Shown piece by piece: positions 25,475-35,109 of a stretch of 64,000 nt of DNA. Each line of letters starts with the position of its first letter. Within the stretch, counting starts at the first letter, position 1. The stretch comes from an uncultured Pelagibacteraceae bacterium (GTDB lineage Bacteria; Pseudomonadota; Alphaproteobacteria; Pelagibacterales; Pelagibacteraceae): contig CACMJB010000002.1 of NCBI GenBank assembly GCA_902613915.1, positions 10,001 to 74,000 of the forward strand. Direction: 5' to 3'. The position numbers and the translations under genes were made by a program. The notes under the pieces were generated by a model. That model ran no database searches, had not been told where the DNA came from, and saw only the letters and a program-made list of their open reading frames with translations.

Positions 25475-27205
25475 TTATTTATCAATTTTACAACCTTGAT
25501 CAGTACAGTTTCTTCCTGAACTTTTATTATTGTAATAATCTAATGCCCTTATAGCTGTTAACATATGATTTTTGTAAATATTTAAATATCCATTAAGACT
25601 ATCTGATAATTCTTTAGCTTCTTTCATCTTTCCTAGTCTGACTAAATTTATAAGCATCATTGCGTTTCCATTTGGAATAGTATTGTCACCAATATCAATT
25701 GGATTAAAAAAAATATCATTATGATCTTTCTGATTTTTTTGAAATATATTCTTTTCTTTTACATAAAATTTTGAAAAAGCTTCATCAATTAATTTATTTG
25801 CATAATCTTTATATTTAAAATTCATAGTTTTATCAAAGAGATCGTTCAATGCATTAATTAAAAAAGCATAATCTTCTAAAAACACGATTTCTTTAGAATA
25901 AGAATGTTGAATATTTTTTTTTATATATTTTTCTTCAATAATTGAAAAAAAGCTTTCCGCTAGATTAAGGTATTTTTTTTCAGGCAAAATTTCATGAGCT
26001 GCAATTAAAGAACTAACCCACAAACAATTTAAGTCAAGTTGGGACTTATCATCAAAAAAAGGTTTTTTTCTTTTTTTTCTTATCTCTAAAAGTTTATCTA
26101 TTATCACTTTCGGCGGCTTGCTTTTTTCAACTAAAATGTTTTTATTTTCCCAATTTCCTGATGCACTTACTTCAAAGTATTCATGAATTTTATCTATATT
26201 TTTAATTTCTTCATATTCGAAAACATAGTATTTGCCTTCTTCACCTTCACTGTCTGCATCATAAGCAGACCCTAATAATTTCTCTTTGTTTAAAAACTCA
26301 AACCTTAAAAAATCTATTGTCTGCTCTAATTTATCTTTAAAATACTTTTCATTATTAATTTTACAATACTTAGCTAAAAGTAAGATAAATTGAGTATTGT
26401 CATATAACATTTTTTCAAAGTGAGGAATAATCCAGGCATCATCAACGGTATATCTAGAAATGCCTCCCTCAATATGATCATAAATTCCTTTTGAACAAAG
26501 TTGTTTAATAAGAATATTAACAGGTTCTAAATATTTTTTATCTTTAGTTGTGTTGTGGAAGTATAAAAGTGTTTCGAATAAATTAAATGTAGGAAATTTA
26601 GGAGCGCCTTTGTATCCTCCCTTTTCTGGATCTAAATAATTTAAGGACGCTTCTATGATAGGTTCAAGATCCTGACTTAGAACTGAATTTTTTTTTAAAT
26701 CTAAATTTTTTATAATTAAGTCTTTTTGGTTAATAATATTTGTTTTTTGTTCTATGTATGAGTCGTAAACTTTTTGTAAAACTTCTTTAAAAGATGGTAA
26801 ACCGTTTTTTGAATTTTTTGGAAAATAAGTTCCGCCCATAAACGGTACTCCATTTTCATCGAGAAACATAGTTAAAGGCCAACCTCCTCCCGATTGATTA
26901 AATAATTGAAATGAACTTTGGAATACAAAATCAAGATCAGGTCTTTCTTCTCTATCAACTTTAATATTTAAAAAATATTTGTTCATTAAATCAGCTGTCT
27001 CTTTATCTTCAAAACTTTCATGTGCCATTACATGACACCAATGGCAACTCGCATATCCTATGCTCAATAAAATAGGTTTAGAATTTTTCTTAGCTTCTTC
27101 TAAAGTATTTTTTGACCATGTTTGCCAATAAACAGGATTGTTTTTATGCTGCCTTAAATATGGGCTTGGGTCATCAACTAAATTATTTTTATTAAGATCA
27201 ATCAT
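25475..27205 (-). CDS. thioredoxin-like DUF255 (YyaL/SSP411 family) protein
   Basis: This 576-aa cytoplasmic protein has an N-terminal thioredoxin-like domain with the CHWC motif (C54, C57) in GYASCHWCHVMAHESF, followed by an alpha/alpha-toroid region like N-acylglucosamine epimerases (blocks GISRYTVDDAWIIPHFEKMLYDN and AYDADSEGEEGKYY). The YyaL family is widespread; its precise reaction is not settled. Start and length fit the family. It overlaps the upstream VTT-domain gene by 4 bp. Confidence 0.92.
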   Translation of the reverse strand: MIDLNKNNLVDDPSPYLRQHKNNPVYWQTWSKNTLEEAKKNSKPILLSIGYASCHWCHVMAHESFEDKETADLMNKYFLNIKVDREERPDLDFVFQSSFQLFNQSGGGWPLTMFLDENGVPFMGGTYFPKNSKNGLPSFKEVLQKVYDSYIEQKTNIINQKDLIIKNLDLKKNSVLSQDLEPIIEASLNYLDPEKGGYKGAPKFPTFNLFETLLYFHNTTKDKKYLEPVNILIKQLCSKGIYDHIEGGISRYTVDDAWIIPHFEKMLYDNTQFILLLAKYCKINNEKYFKDKLEQTIDFLRFEFLNKEKLLGSAYDADSEGEEGKYYVFEYEEIKNIDKIHEYFEVSASGNWENKNILVEKSKPPKVIIDKLLEIRKKRKKPFFDDKSQLDLNCLWVSSLIAAHEILPEKKYLNLAESFFSIIEEKYIKKNIQHSYSKEIVFLEDYAFLINALNDLFDKTMNFKYKDYANKLIDEAFSKFYVKEKNIFQKNQKDHNDIFFNPIDIGDNTIPNGNAMMLINLVRLGKMKEAKELSDSLNGYLNIYKNHMLTAIRALDYYNNKSSGRNCTDQGCKIDK

Positions 27206-27930
27206 TTAAAAAAATACTTTTTAACCAGTATCGAAATTGAAACAAAAATTAAAAAGATTAATATTGGGATGTAAATTTCTTTATTCATTATTAGGTTTGT
27301 AAAATTAAAACTGTCAGAACCTCTTATAAAATTGTTTATTCCTGACCCTACAGCATTCCAAATAAAAAAATGTGGTATGAAACCTAAAAAACTAGCGAAA
27401 AAATAATTACTATTTTTTATATTAAATATAACAGGTAAAACATTTTGCAGTCCAAAAGGTATTCCTAATCCGCCAGAAAACCTAAAAGCTAAAAAGTAAT
27501 AAAATTCATTTTGCTGAAAACGATCGATATATTTTCCAAATTTATCTTTAAGTAAAAAATTGACAAAATCTTTAAAGAAAAATTTTGCTATTATGTATAA
27601 AAATAATGCTCCAATCGAAATTGAAATAGTGGAGATAAGAGTTCCAAGCCATTTTCCAAATAATATTCCTGATAACAGAAGTATTGGGGAACCGAAACCC
27701 AAAAGCATTATCCAAATTATTGTAAATGCAAAAAAAAGAACAAGGTTCAATATTAAATTTTTACCTATAAATTCATCAATATTAGCCTGGATTAACTTAT
27801 AATATGAGAAATCATCAATTCTTGAAATATCAAATCTTGAAAATAAGAAATATAGAAAGGAGATTAAAATGAATAAATAAATTGCTCCTAAAGTAATTTT
27901 TAAATTTTTACTCATATTAAACCTGTACAA
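27202..27930 (-). CDS. TVP38/TMEM64 (VTT/DedA-like) membrane protein
   Basis: This 242-aa protein has about six hydrophobic segments. The SNARE-associated/VTT signature is visible as GFGSPILLLSGILFG near residue 78 and FRFSGGLGIPFGLQNVLP near 149. VTT proteins are inner-membrane proteins linked to lipid scrambling or transport. It is divergent from rpmH, and its stop overlaps the DUF255 start (ATGA). The substrate is unknown. Confidence 0.87.
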   Translation of the reverse strand: MYRFNMSKNLKITLGAIYLFILISFLYFLFSRFDISRIDDFSYYKLIQANIDEFIGKNLILNLVLFFAFTIIWIMLLGFGSPILLLSGILFGKWLGTLISTISISIGALFLYIIAKFFFKDFVNFLLKDKFGKYIDRFQQNEFYYFLAFRFSGGLGIPFGLQNVLPVIFNIKNSNYFFASFLGFIPHFFIWNAVGSGINNFIRGSDSFNFTNLIMNKEIYIPILIFLIFVSISILVKKYFFK

Positions 27931-27965
27931 CAGACATCATTTAAAATATATACCTTAAAATATTT

Positions 27966-28100
27966 ATGAAAAGAACTTATCAACCTAGTAATTTAGTTAG
28001 AAAAAGAAGACATGGCTTTAGAGCTAGAATGGCAACTAAAACTGGTAGACAGCTTATTGCCAGAAGAAGATCAAAAGGTAGAAAAACTCTCTCAACATAA
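27966..28100 (+). CDS. rpmH: 50S ribosomal protein L34
   Basis: This 44-aa ORF begins [20 protein letters not shown] and ends [12 protein letters not shown], the classic L34 sequence. It is followed 8 bp later by rnpA, the near-universal rpmH-rnpA pair. Too short for simple ORF filters, it is nevertheless certain. Confidence 0.98.
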   Translation: MKRTYQPSNLVRKRRHGFRARMATKTGRQLIARRRSKGRKTLST

Positions 28101-28108
28101 TTTATTTG

Positions 28109-28456
28109 ATGGTAAAGCTTGAAAGCTTAAAAAAAAGCTTCCAATTCAAAAAAACATTAAAAGAGAAAAAAGTTCATTCAGACTATTTTTCAATCTTCGC
28201 TACAAAGAATTTTTATAAGCCCAAAGTTAAATCTAACTTATTAATCAGTTTTGTGATGAAAAAAAAAATTGGAAATGCTGTTAAAAGAAACAAAATTAGA
28301 AGGAAATTAAAAGCAATTGTCCAAAAGCTGTTAAAAAAAAGAGGTGCAATTAATAAAGATTACACTTATATAGTTTTTGGAAAATCTAATTCCTATGCTC
28401 AAAAACATGATTTACTTTTGACTATAATGGAAAAGTGTTTTGGTAAAATAAAATGA
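28109..28456 (+). CDS. rnpA: ribonuclease P protein component
   Basis: RnpA is the protein cofactor of RNase P, which matures tRNA 5' ends. The 115-aa basic protein has the conserved KIGNAVKRNKIRRKLK block near residues 52-67. A TTG at 28106 is also in frame, but the ATG at 28109 is the simpler start. The stop overlaps the yidD start (ATGA). The N-terminal half is more diverged than usual. Confidence 0.95.
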   Translation: MVKLESLKKSFQFKKTLKEKKVHSDYFSIFATKNFYKPKVKSNLLISFVMKKKIGNAVKRNKIRRKLKAIVQKLLKKRGAINKDYTYIVFGKSNSYAQKHDLLLTIMEKCFGKIK

Positions 28457-28722
28457 TAAATATAATTATAAACTTTCAAATATACTTAATTAAGATCTAT
28501 AAATATTTATTATCACCATTAATAGGTAGTAATTGTAGATATGATCAAGAATGCTCCGAATATTATATTGGCTCGCTTAAACAACATGGTTTGTTGAGAG
28601 GTTCTTTATTAGGAGTTAAAAGAATATTTACTTGCCATCCAATAAAAATATTAGGTGGTGGGTCTAGCTACAATTATGTTCCAAGTAAAGAAGAGGTAAA
28701 GAAAGAAAAATTTAATGGATAA
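28453..28722 (+). CDS. yidD: membrane protein insertion efficiency factor YidD
   Basis: This 89-aa protein has the YidD pattern: an N-terminal amphipathic segment (IYLIKIYKYLLSPLIGSNCRY), a CSEYYIGSLKQHG block with conserved Cys, and CHP.....GG. It sits between rnpA and yidC as in most bacteria and is thought to help YidC-dependent membrane insertion. It overlaps yidC by 8 bp. Confidence 0.95.
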   Translation: MINIIINFQIYLIKIYKYLLSPLIGSNCRYDQECSEYYIGSLKQHGLLRGSLLGVKRIFTCHPIKILGGGSSYNYVPSKEEVKKEKFNG

Positions 28723-30400
28723 TAGAAACGTTTTTGTAGCAATAGCTCTTTCAATGTCTGTATTATTATTTTGGGGAGCTTTTTTTGAAACACCAAGAAA
28801 AAATGCTGAACAAAGCACTGCTCAACAAGCAGAACAAAATAGTAATCAATCTTCAATAGCGCCTACTATAAATCAACCCATAATTATTAAAAAAGTTACT
28901 AGAGAGGAGGCAATTAATAAAAGTAAAAGAATTACAATTGAAAATGATAATATTATTGGATCGCTATCTTTAGAAGGAGCTTTAATTGACGATATATCTT
29001 TTAAAAAACATAAACAAAAAGTAATTGGTGGCGAGAATACAGTTTTTTTATATCCATCGGAAACAGAAAATGGGTTTTTTATTGAAACAGGATGGACAAG
29101 TATCGGTAATAAAATAAAAGTACCATCAAATAGCTCCACCTGGACTGTAAAAGGGAATAATACTCTAACCGAAAAATCTCCAGTAATAATTCAATGGGAC
29201 AATAAGGAAGGAATTATTTTTGAAAAAAAAATAGAACTTGATGATAAGTATCTTTTTAAAATATCACAAAAAGTAAAGAACAGTACTAATAGCGTTGTTG
29301 AGCTATTTCCTTATGCTCAAATGACTAGAAACAAAATTCCAGATGACATTCAAAATTTTTACATACAACACGAGGGTTTTATCGGTGTATTTGATGACGA
29401 ATTAAAAGAAGATGATTACGATGATGCAAAAGAGAAAAAAATTGTTAGAGAGTCAAATGAAGGTTGGCTTGGCATAACTGATAAATATTGGATGACAGCT
29501 TTTGTTCCTGAATCTGGCAAAAATTTTAAATCTACTTTTCTTTATGATGAAGGATTTAAAGCTAATTATATAATTAATAAACCAACCATAATTAATCAAT
29601 CTTCAACAGGAATTAATGAACTTAGATTATTTGTTGCTGCTAAAGAAGTTGAAACAATTGATGGCTACGCTGCTGATCAAAATATTAATAAATTTGATTT
29701 AGTAATTGATTGGGGTTGGTTTTATTTTTTCACTAAACCATTATTTTTTGTAATAGATTATTTATTTAAAATTTCTGGAAATTTCGGGACAGCTATAGTT
29801 TTATTAACGATAGCTATAAGATTAATCTTCTTCCCTCTTGCAAACTTCTCATTCAGATCTATGGCAAAAATGAAAGCAGTTCAACCTGAAATGATGAGAC
29901 TTAAAGAGCTTCATAAAGAAGACAAAGTAAAATTACAGCAAGAAATGATGGCTTTATATAGAAAAGAAAAAATTAATCCTGCTTCTGGATGCTTGCCAGT
30001 TTTGATTCAAATACCATTCTTTTTCGCTATATATAAAATGTTATTTATCTCTTTAGAAATGAGACATCAGCCTTTTTTTGGTTGGATTAAAGATCTTTCG
30101 GCTGCAGACCCAACTACAATTTTTAATTTGTTTGGACTGATACCATGGGATCCACCAAGTTTTATGATAATTGGTATTTGGCCAATTTTAATGGGCGCTT
30201 CTATGTGGGTTCAGCAAAAATTAAATCCAGCTCCTGCAGATCCAATTCAAGCTAAGATTTTTGCTTTCTTCCCGCTATTTTTAACAATCATTTTAGCTTC
30301 ATTCCCATCAGGTTTAGTTGTTTATTGGACAGTAAACAATATTTTAACAATTGCTCAGCAATACGTAATCGTCAAACAAACTACTGTAAAAACAAATTAA
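28715..30400 (+). CDS. yidC: membrane protein insertase YidC
   Basis: YidC/Oxa1 inserts and folds inner-membrane proteins with or without SecYEG. The 561-aa protein has a first membrane helix (~6-24), a large periplasmic beta-domain (~50-330), and the conserved five-helix C-terminal core beginning near FFTKPLFFVIDYLF, with the FPLANFSFRSMAKMK cytoplasmic hairpin (and its Arg) and GCLPVLIQIPFF. Length is typical of Gram-negative YidC. The stop touches the argB start. Confidence 0.97.
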   Translation: MDNRNVFVAIALSMSVLLFWGAFFETPRKNAEQSTAQQAEQNSNQSSIAPTINQPIIIKKVTREEAINKSKRITIENDNIIGSLSLEGALIDDISFKKHKQKVIGGENTVFLYPSETENGFFIETGWTSIGNKIKVPSNSSTWTVKGNNTLTEKSPVIIQWDNKEGIIFEKKIELDDKYLFKISQKVKNSTNSVVELFPYAQMTRNKIPDDIQNFYIQHEGFIGVFDDELKEDDYDDAKEKKIVRESNEGWLGITDKYWMTAFVPESGKNFKSTFLYDEGFKANYIINKPTIINQSSTGINELRLFVAAKEVETIDGYAADQNINKFDLVIDWGWFYFFTKPLFFVIDYLFKISGNFGTAIVLLTIAIRLIFFPLANFSFRSMAKMKAVQPEMMRLKELHKEDKVKLQQEMMALYRKEKINPASGCLPVLIQIPFFFAIYKMLFISLEMRHQPFFGWIKDLSAADPTTIFNLFGLIPWDPPSFMIIGIWPILMGASMWVQQKLNPAPADPIQAKIFAFFPLFLTIILASFPSGLVVYWTVNNILTIAQQYVIVKQTTVKTN

Positions 30401-31270
30401 ATGTCTCAAAACATTTTTTTGGAAGAAATAAAAAAATTTTGGCCAAAAGATGCGCCAGATATAAACAATGTTCAAAAGTATGTTTCAAAATATAAAGATG
30501 AAAAGATTGTAATTAAATACGGGGGAAACGTTTTAATTGATAGAAATGTATTTAATAATTTTATTTTAGATATTAATATTTTAAATAAATTGGGTTTGTC
30601 AGTAATTGTTGTTCATGGTGGTGGCCCAAGAATTAAAAGAGAATTAGATAAAAAGAAAATTGAGTCAAAATTTATCGATGGATTAAGAGTAACTGATAAA
30701 AATATTATAAATGTTGTGGAAAAAGTTCTAATTGATTTTAATGATGATATTGTTCAAAATTTAAAGAAGTTAGGTTCTAACGCTGTATCTTTTCATCCGA
30801 AAAAAAATAATATAATCGAAGTAAGTCCTGAAAGAAAAGAGTTGGGCTTTGTTGGAATTCCAAATAAAATTAATTCAAAATTAATTGAAGATGCAACAAA
30901 CCAAAAACAAATTCCCATTGTAGCTCCACTTGGCATTGGAGCAAATCAACAAACTTATAATATAAATGGAGATACAGCAGCTAGTGCAATAGCTAAAAAA
31001 CTTAAATCTAGAAGGTTATTACTAATGACCAATGTTGAAGGAGTTTATGACGATCAAAAGAAACTAATTTCAGAAATAAAACCTTTGGATCTAGAAAATC
31101 TTATTAAGTGGAAAGTTGTTCAAGGAGGCATGATTCCTAAAATAAAAAATTGTGTTGATGCTGTCGAGAATGGAGTAAGAGGAGTTGTTATACTTGATGG
31201 AAGAAAATCACATTCAATATTGTATGAAATTTTTTCCGATCAGGGTTCTGGAACCTTAATAAGAGAATGA
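30401..31270 (+). CDS. argB: acetylglutamate kinase
   Basis: ArgB phosphorylates N-acetylglutamate in arginine synthesis. The 289-aa protein has IKYGGNVL (~38-45), HGGGPRI (~72-78), GLRVTD and the NINGDTAAS block. It follows yidC directly. In many alphaproteobacteria engB (yihA) stands between the two; here it is absent. It overlaps the following HAD gene by 4 bp. Confidence 0.96.
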   Translation: MSQNIFLEEIKKFWPKDAPDINNVQKYVSKYKDEKIVIKYGGNVLIDRNVFNNFILDINILNKLGLSVIVVHGGGPRIKRELDKKKIESKFIDGLRVTDKNIINVVEKVLIDFNDDIVQNLKKLGSNAVSFHPKKNNIIEVSPERKELGFVGIPNKINSKLIEDATNQKQIPIVAPLGIGANQQTYNINGDTAASAIAKKLKSRRLLLMTNVEGVYDDQKKLISEIKPLDLENLIKWKVVQGGMIPKIKNCVDAVENGVRGVVILDGRKSHSILYEIFSDQGSGTLIRE

Positions 31271-31932
31271 AAAACTTAACAAAAATAAAATTTTGGTTAT
31301 TTGATCTAGATAACACTCTTTACGATGGTGCAACAAAAGTTTTTGACCAAGTAGATAAAAAAATGTCAAAATTTATATCTGAAAAACTAAATGTAAGTAT
31401 AGAAGAAGCTAGGAAAATTCAAAAAAACTATTTCCAAGAATATAACACCACATTAAATGGAATGATCAAACATCATAAAATAGATGCAGATGAATTTTTA
31501 GAATTTGTACATGATGTTGATCTTAGTTTTTTACACAAAAATGAGTTTTTAGAGGATGAAATAAAAAAACTACACGGAAAAAAAATAATTTTCACTAATG
31601 GATCAAGAGCTCACGCGTTAAATGTAACAAAAAGAATTGGAATTGATAAGCTTTTCGATGGAATTTTTGATATTCGAGACTGTGAATTTATTCCAAAGCC
31701 TTCTAAAGAACCTTATAAAAAATTAGTAGAAAATTACAAAATTGAGCCACAATACTGTATATTCTTTGAAGATATTGCAAGAAATTTAAAGCCAGCTTAC
31801 GAATTAGGAATGAAAACTGTTTGGATTAAAAATGACGAACCCTGGGCAGCAAAATACTCGGATGAAAATTTTATTAATTATAAAACAGACAACCTGGCGA
31901 AATTTTTGAAGGAGATTAATGAACTTAGATAA
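31267..31932 (+). CDS. HAD-family pyrimidine 5'-nucleotidase-like phosphatase
   Basis: This 221-aa haloacid dehalogenase-fold protein has the catalytic DLDNTLYD motif (nucleophile D13, acid D15), the FTNGS motif II and EDIARNL motif IV. The pattern matches the Sdt1/PPase-like pyrimidine 5'-nucleotidase subgroup, which is common next to argB or dapD in alphaproteobacteria. Substrate assignment is by family only. It overlaps dapD by 14 bp. Confidence 0.85.
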   Translation: MKNLTKIKFWLFDLDNTLYDGATKVFDQVDKKMSKFISEKLNVSIEEARKIQKNYFQEYNTTLNGMIKHHKIDADEFLEFVHDVDLSFLHKNEFLEDEIKKLHGKKIIFTNGSRAHALNVTKRIGIDKLFDGIFDIRDCEFIPKPSKEPYKKLVENYKIEPQYCIFFEDIARNLKPAYELGMKTVWIKNDEPWAAKYSDENFINYKTDNLAKFLKEINELR

Positions 31933-32746
31933 ATTAGAAAAAACTATTAATGAAAGTTTTGAAATTAAAGAAAAAGTAGGTCCTAAATCAGATAAAAAAC
32001 TTATAAAAGCAATTAACGAAACAATTAATTTAGTAGATGCAGGTAAGATTAGAGTTGCGAATAAAATTAATGGTGCATGGATTGTTAATCAATGGATTAA
32101 AAAAGCAATCCTTTTAAGCTTTAGAGTAAATAAAATGGAAATGTCAAAAGGCCCTTACACCACTTGGTACGATAAAGTTCCAGGTAAAACAGTTAAATGG
32201 AAAGAAAAAGATTGGAAAAAAGCTGGATATAGACACGTGCCAAATGGAGTTGTGAGGAGAGGATCTTATATTGCAAAAAATGTCGTGCTAATGCCTTCGT
32301 TTGTAAATTTAGGAGCATATGTTGACGAAGGCACAATGATTGACACTTGGGCTTCTGTAGGATCGTGTGCTCAGGTTGGAAAAAATTGTCATATTTCTGG
32401 TGGTGCTGGAATTGGTGGTGTGCTTGAACCGCTTCAAGCTGGACCAGTCATAATTGAGGATAATTGTTTTGTTGGCGCAAGGTCAGAAATTGCTGAAGGT
32501 GTTTTAGTTGAAGAAGGCGCAGTTATTTCAATGGGAGTATATATTGGCGCATCAACCAAAATTGTAGATAGATCGACTGGTGAAATTACTTTTGGAAAAG
32601 TTCCAGCTTATTCTGTTGTAGTGCCAGGAAGTCTACCTAATAGATCTAATCCAAATGGACCCTCTTTATATTGCGCTGTAATTGTTAAAAAAGTTGACTC
32701 AAAAACAAGAAGTAAAACATCCATCAACGATCTATTAAGAGATTAA
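31919..32746 (+). CDS. dapD: 2,3,4,5-tetrahydropyridine-2,6-dicarboxylate N-succinyltransferase
   Basis: DapD succinylates tetrahydrodipicolinate in the lysine/diaminopimelate pathway. The 275-aa left-handed beta-helix protein has the family stretches [34 protein letters not shown] and [19 protein letters not shown] clear AAGGAG (31909-31914) stands 4 bp before the ATG, one of few good Shine-Dalgarno sites in the window, so this start is secure although it lies inside the upstream gene. dapE follows. Confidence 0.97.
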   Translation: MNLDKLEKTINESFEIKEKVGPKSDKKLIKAINETINLVDAGKIRVANKINGAWIVNQWIKKAILLSFRVNKMEMSKGPYTTWYDKVPGKTVKWKEKDWKKAGYRHVPNGVVRRGSYIAKNVVLMPSFVNLGAYVDEGTMIDTWASVGSCAQVGKNCHISGGAGIGGVLEPLQAGPVIIEDNCFVGARSEIAEGVLVEEGAVISMGVYIGASTKIVDRSTGEITFGKVPAYSVVVPGSLPNRSNPNGPSLYCAVIVKKVDSKTRSKTSINDLLRD

Positions 32747-32754
32747 CACTAAAC

Positions 32755-33909
32755 ATGAATGAACTAAAATTAGCAAAAGAGCTTATTAAATTTCCAAGTA
32801 TTACACCAAAAGATGCAGGTGCTATTGGATATGTAGCAAAGCAATTAAGAAAGCTGGGTTTCGATTGTAAAATTTTAGAATTTAAAGATAAAAATAAAAT
32901 AAGTAAGCCAATTAAAAATATTTATGCAAGACTAGGTAAAAAAAGTCCCAATTTGTGTTACGCTGGTCATACAGATGTTGTGCCACCGGGAAATTTAAAA
33001 GATTGGACTGTTAACCCCTTTAGGCCATTAATTAAAAATAATCATTTAATTGGAAGAGGTGCTAATGACATGAAAAGCTCAATAGCTTGTTTTATATCAG
33101 CTGTAGATAAATTCTTAAAAAAAAGAAAAAAATTTAATGGTTCAATTAGTTTTCTAATCACTGGAGATGAGGAAGCCCTCGCAATTAATGGAACAAAAAA
33201 AGTAGTAGACTATTTAAAAAAGAAAAAAGAGAGAATAGATTTTTGCATTGTTGGTGAGCCTACAAATCCGAATAAACTTGGAGAAATGATAAAAATAGGC
33301 AGACGTGGTAGTATATCTGGGAATATTGTTATTTCTGGGTCACAAGGGCATGTTGCTTACCCTCATCTTTCTAATAATCCTATAAATACATTAGTAAAAA
33401 TATGTAAAAAACTTAATGAACATAAACTAGACAAAGGTAACAAAAACTTTCAACCTTCAAATTTAGAAATTACTTCGATAAATGTTGATAATGCTGCTAC
33501 TAACGTTATTCCAGCAAATTCTAGAGCACAGTTTAATGTTCGATTTAATAACCTTCATACTTCAAGTAGTTTAAAGAAAAAAATCAATTCGATTGTTAAA
33601 AATTTATGCAAAAAAAATAAATGTAAATTTAAAATAGATTTTCATGTTAATGGGGAGTCTTTTCTAACTAAACCGAATAAAACTATTTATATGGCTAGAA
33701 ATATAATTAAAAAGGTAACTAAAATTAAACCTAAATTTTCTACAACAGGCGGAACCTCTGACGCAAGATTTATAAAAAAAATTGCCCCATGTCTTGAATT
33801 TGGTTTAGTTAATAAAACAATGCATAAAGTTGACGAATGTGTTTCTTTAAAAGATTTAAAAAATCTGACAAAAATTTATCAAAATATCCTTGAGGATTAT
33901 TTTAGGTGA
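32755..33909 (+). CDS. dapE: succinyl-diaminopimelate desuccinylase
   Basis: DapE removes the succinyl group from N-succinyl-LL-DAP. The 384-aa M20-family metallohydrolase has the metal ligands in YAGHTDVVPPG (His), GRGANDMKSS (Asp), and the catalytic TGDEEA. The ending GLVNKTMHKVDE holds a further His ligand. It forms the succinylase branch with dapD and overlaps the SET gene by 4 bp (GTGA). Confidence 0.97.
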   Translation: MNELKLAKELIKFPSITPKDAGAIGYVAKQLRKLGFDCKILEFKDKNKISKPIKNIYARLGKKSPNLCYAGHTDVVPPGNLKDWTVNPFRPLIKNNHLIGRGANDMKSSIACFISAVDKFLKKRKKFNGSISFLITGDEEALAINGTKKVVDYLKKKKERIDFCIVGEPTNPNKLGEMIKIGRRGSISGNIVISGSQGHVAYPHLSNNPINTLVKICKKLNEHKLDKGNKNFQPSNLEITSINVDNAATNVIPANSRAQFNVRFNNLHTSSSLKKKINSIVKNLCKKNKCKFKIDFHVNGESFLTKPNKTIYMARNIIKKVTKIKPKFSTTGGTSDARFIKKIAPCLEFGLVNKTMHKVDECVSLKDLKNLTKIYQNILEDYFR

Positions 33910-34358
33910 AACTTTATAAAGTAAAAAAATCTAAAATTGATAATTTTGGTCTTTATGCATCTAAAGATATAAAAAAAGGAACCCGTGTAATTGAGTACAA
34001 GGGTAAAGTTATTACTAGAAGAGAAGCTGAGGAAAATCCTAAGTATGATAATGATAAAGCAATTTATCTTTTTAATTTAAATAAAAGATATGATCTTGAT
34101 GGAGATTTTAAATTTAATACAGCAAGATTGATAAATCATTCGTGTGACCCTAATTGTGAAGTTACTGGAACAGGGCTAAAGGTTTGGGTTCACGCTATTA
34201 AAGATATTAAAAAAGGTGATGAATTTTCTTATGATTACGGATTTAGTTTTGATGAAGATTATAAAAACTACCCATGTCGTTGTAAATCAGAAAACTGCTG
34301 TGGTTATATTGTTAGAGAAGGATCGAGATGGAGATTAAAAAAAAAGAAAAAAAGGTAG
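33906..34358 (+). CDS. SET-domain protein lysine methyltransferase
   Basis: This 150-aa protein is almost a bare SET domain: the N-terminal GLYASKDIKKGTRVIEYKG, the NHSCDPNCE pseudoknot motif (~77-85), YDYGF (~115), and a post-SET-like cysteine cluster CRCKSENCCG (~124-133) that would bind zinc. SET proteins transfer methyl groups to protein lysines. The protein target in this bacterium is unknown; ribosomal proteins or elongation factors are possible. It uses a GTG start overlapping the dapE stop. Bacterial SET proteins with a post-SET zinc site are a minority and point to old transfer from a eukaryote-type source. Confidence 0.9.
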   Translation: MKLYKVKKSKIDNFGLYASKDIKKGTRVIEYKGKVITRREAEENPKYDNDKAIYLFNLNKRYDLDGDFKFNTARLINHSCDPNCEVTGTGLKVWVHAIKDIKKGDEFSYDYGFSFDEDYKNYPCRCKSENCCGYIVREGSRWRLKKKKKR

Positions 34359-34359
34359 G

Positions 34360-35070
34360 CTAAATTTCAGTAACTATAAAAGCTTTGCTGCCATAACCAT
34401 ACTCGAACGCAGGTCTAAATTTAATTGATGGATTTTTCACTTTAAATTCCTCAAAAGCTGCGTATTCTCCTTTTTTTGCGCTACCTTTATAAAAAATATA
34501 GTCATCAAACATTATAATAGTTCCTTTTTGAAGTATTTTTTTCAAAAAATTAAGTGCTAAGCTCGTAGCCTCTTTTAAATCACAGTCAATCATTACAACG
34601 CGCGCTTTTTCAATTCCATAATGATATGGATCTTTATCTTTTATTGTTTCCTCAAAAAAACCTTTTATTATTTTGTATTTTTGCCCTCCTGAACACTTTA
34701 AAATATTTTTTAAAACTTGTTTTTCATTTACTGAAAAAATACTATCTTTGAATCGAGGATGTTTATCGTCATCACTTATTTTTCCAAAGCCTTTGAATGA
34801 ATCAAATCCATAAAAATCACAGTTTGCTTTCCCAAAAATTTTTTCTATTTTTTTATTAATTTTCATCGCAAAATTAAAAGAACTACCTGTAAAAATACCA
34901 AATTCTAAATAGGATCCGTACGTTTCATCATGAGCAGTAATGAACATTGCTTTTTTAATAGCTTTATATTTACCAATAGTAAATTCTAAATAAGGTGAAA
35001 TAAGTGAAAAAATTGAAGCAATAACATTTTGTATGAATAAAAATTTTTTTAATATTTCAAGTAAATTCAT
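34360..35070 (-). CDS. TylF/macrocin O-methyltransferase-like protein
   Basis: This 236-aa class I methyltransferase has the TylF-family pattern: YLEFGIFTGSSF (SAM loop, ~53-64), FYGFDSFKGF, a DCDLKEAT acidic pair and IIMFDDYIF with metal-binding aspartates. Such enzymes O-methylate sugars, often in surface glycans. The surrounding glycosyltransferases support a glycan role. It is one base from the SET gene stop and is encoded on the opposite strand. Confidence 0.85.
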   Translation of the reverse strand: MNLLEILKKFLFIQNVIASIFSLISPYLEFTIGKYKAIKKAMFITAHDETYGSYLEFGIFTGSSFNFAMKINKKIEKIFGKANCDFYGFDSFKGFGKISDDDKHPRFKDSIFSVNEKQVLKNILKCSGGQKYKIIKGFFEETIKDKDPYHYGIEKARVVMIDCDLKEATSLALNFLKKILQKGTIIMFDDYIFYKGSAKKGEYAAFEEFKVKNPSIKFRPAFEYGYGSKAFIVTEI

Positions 35071-35109
35071 GATAATAATTTATTATAAATTTACAGTATA
35101 TACATTTTA

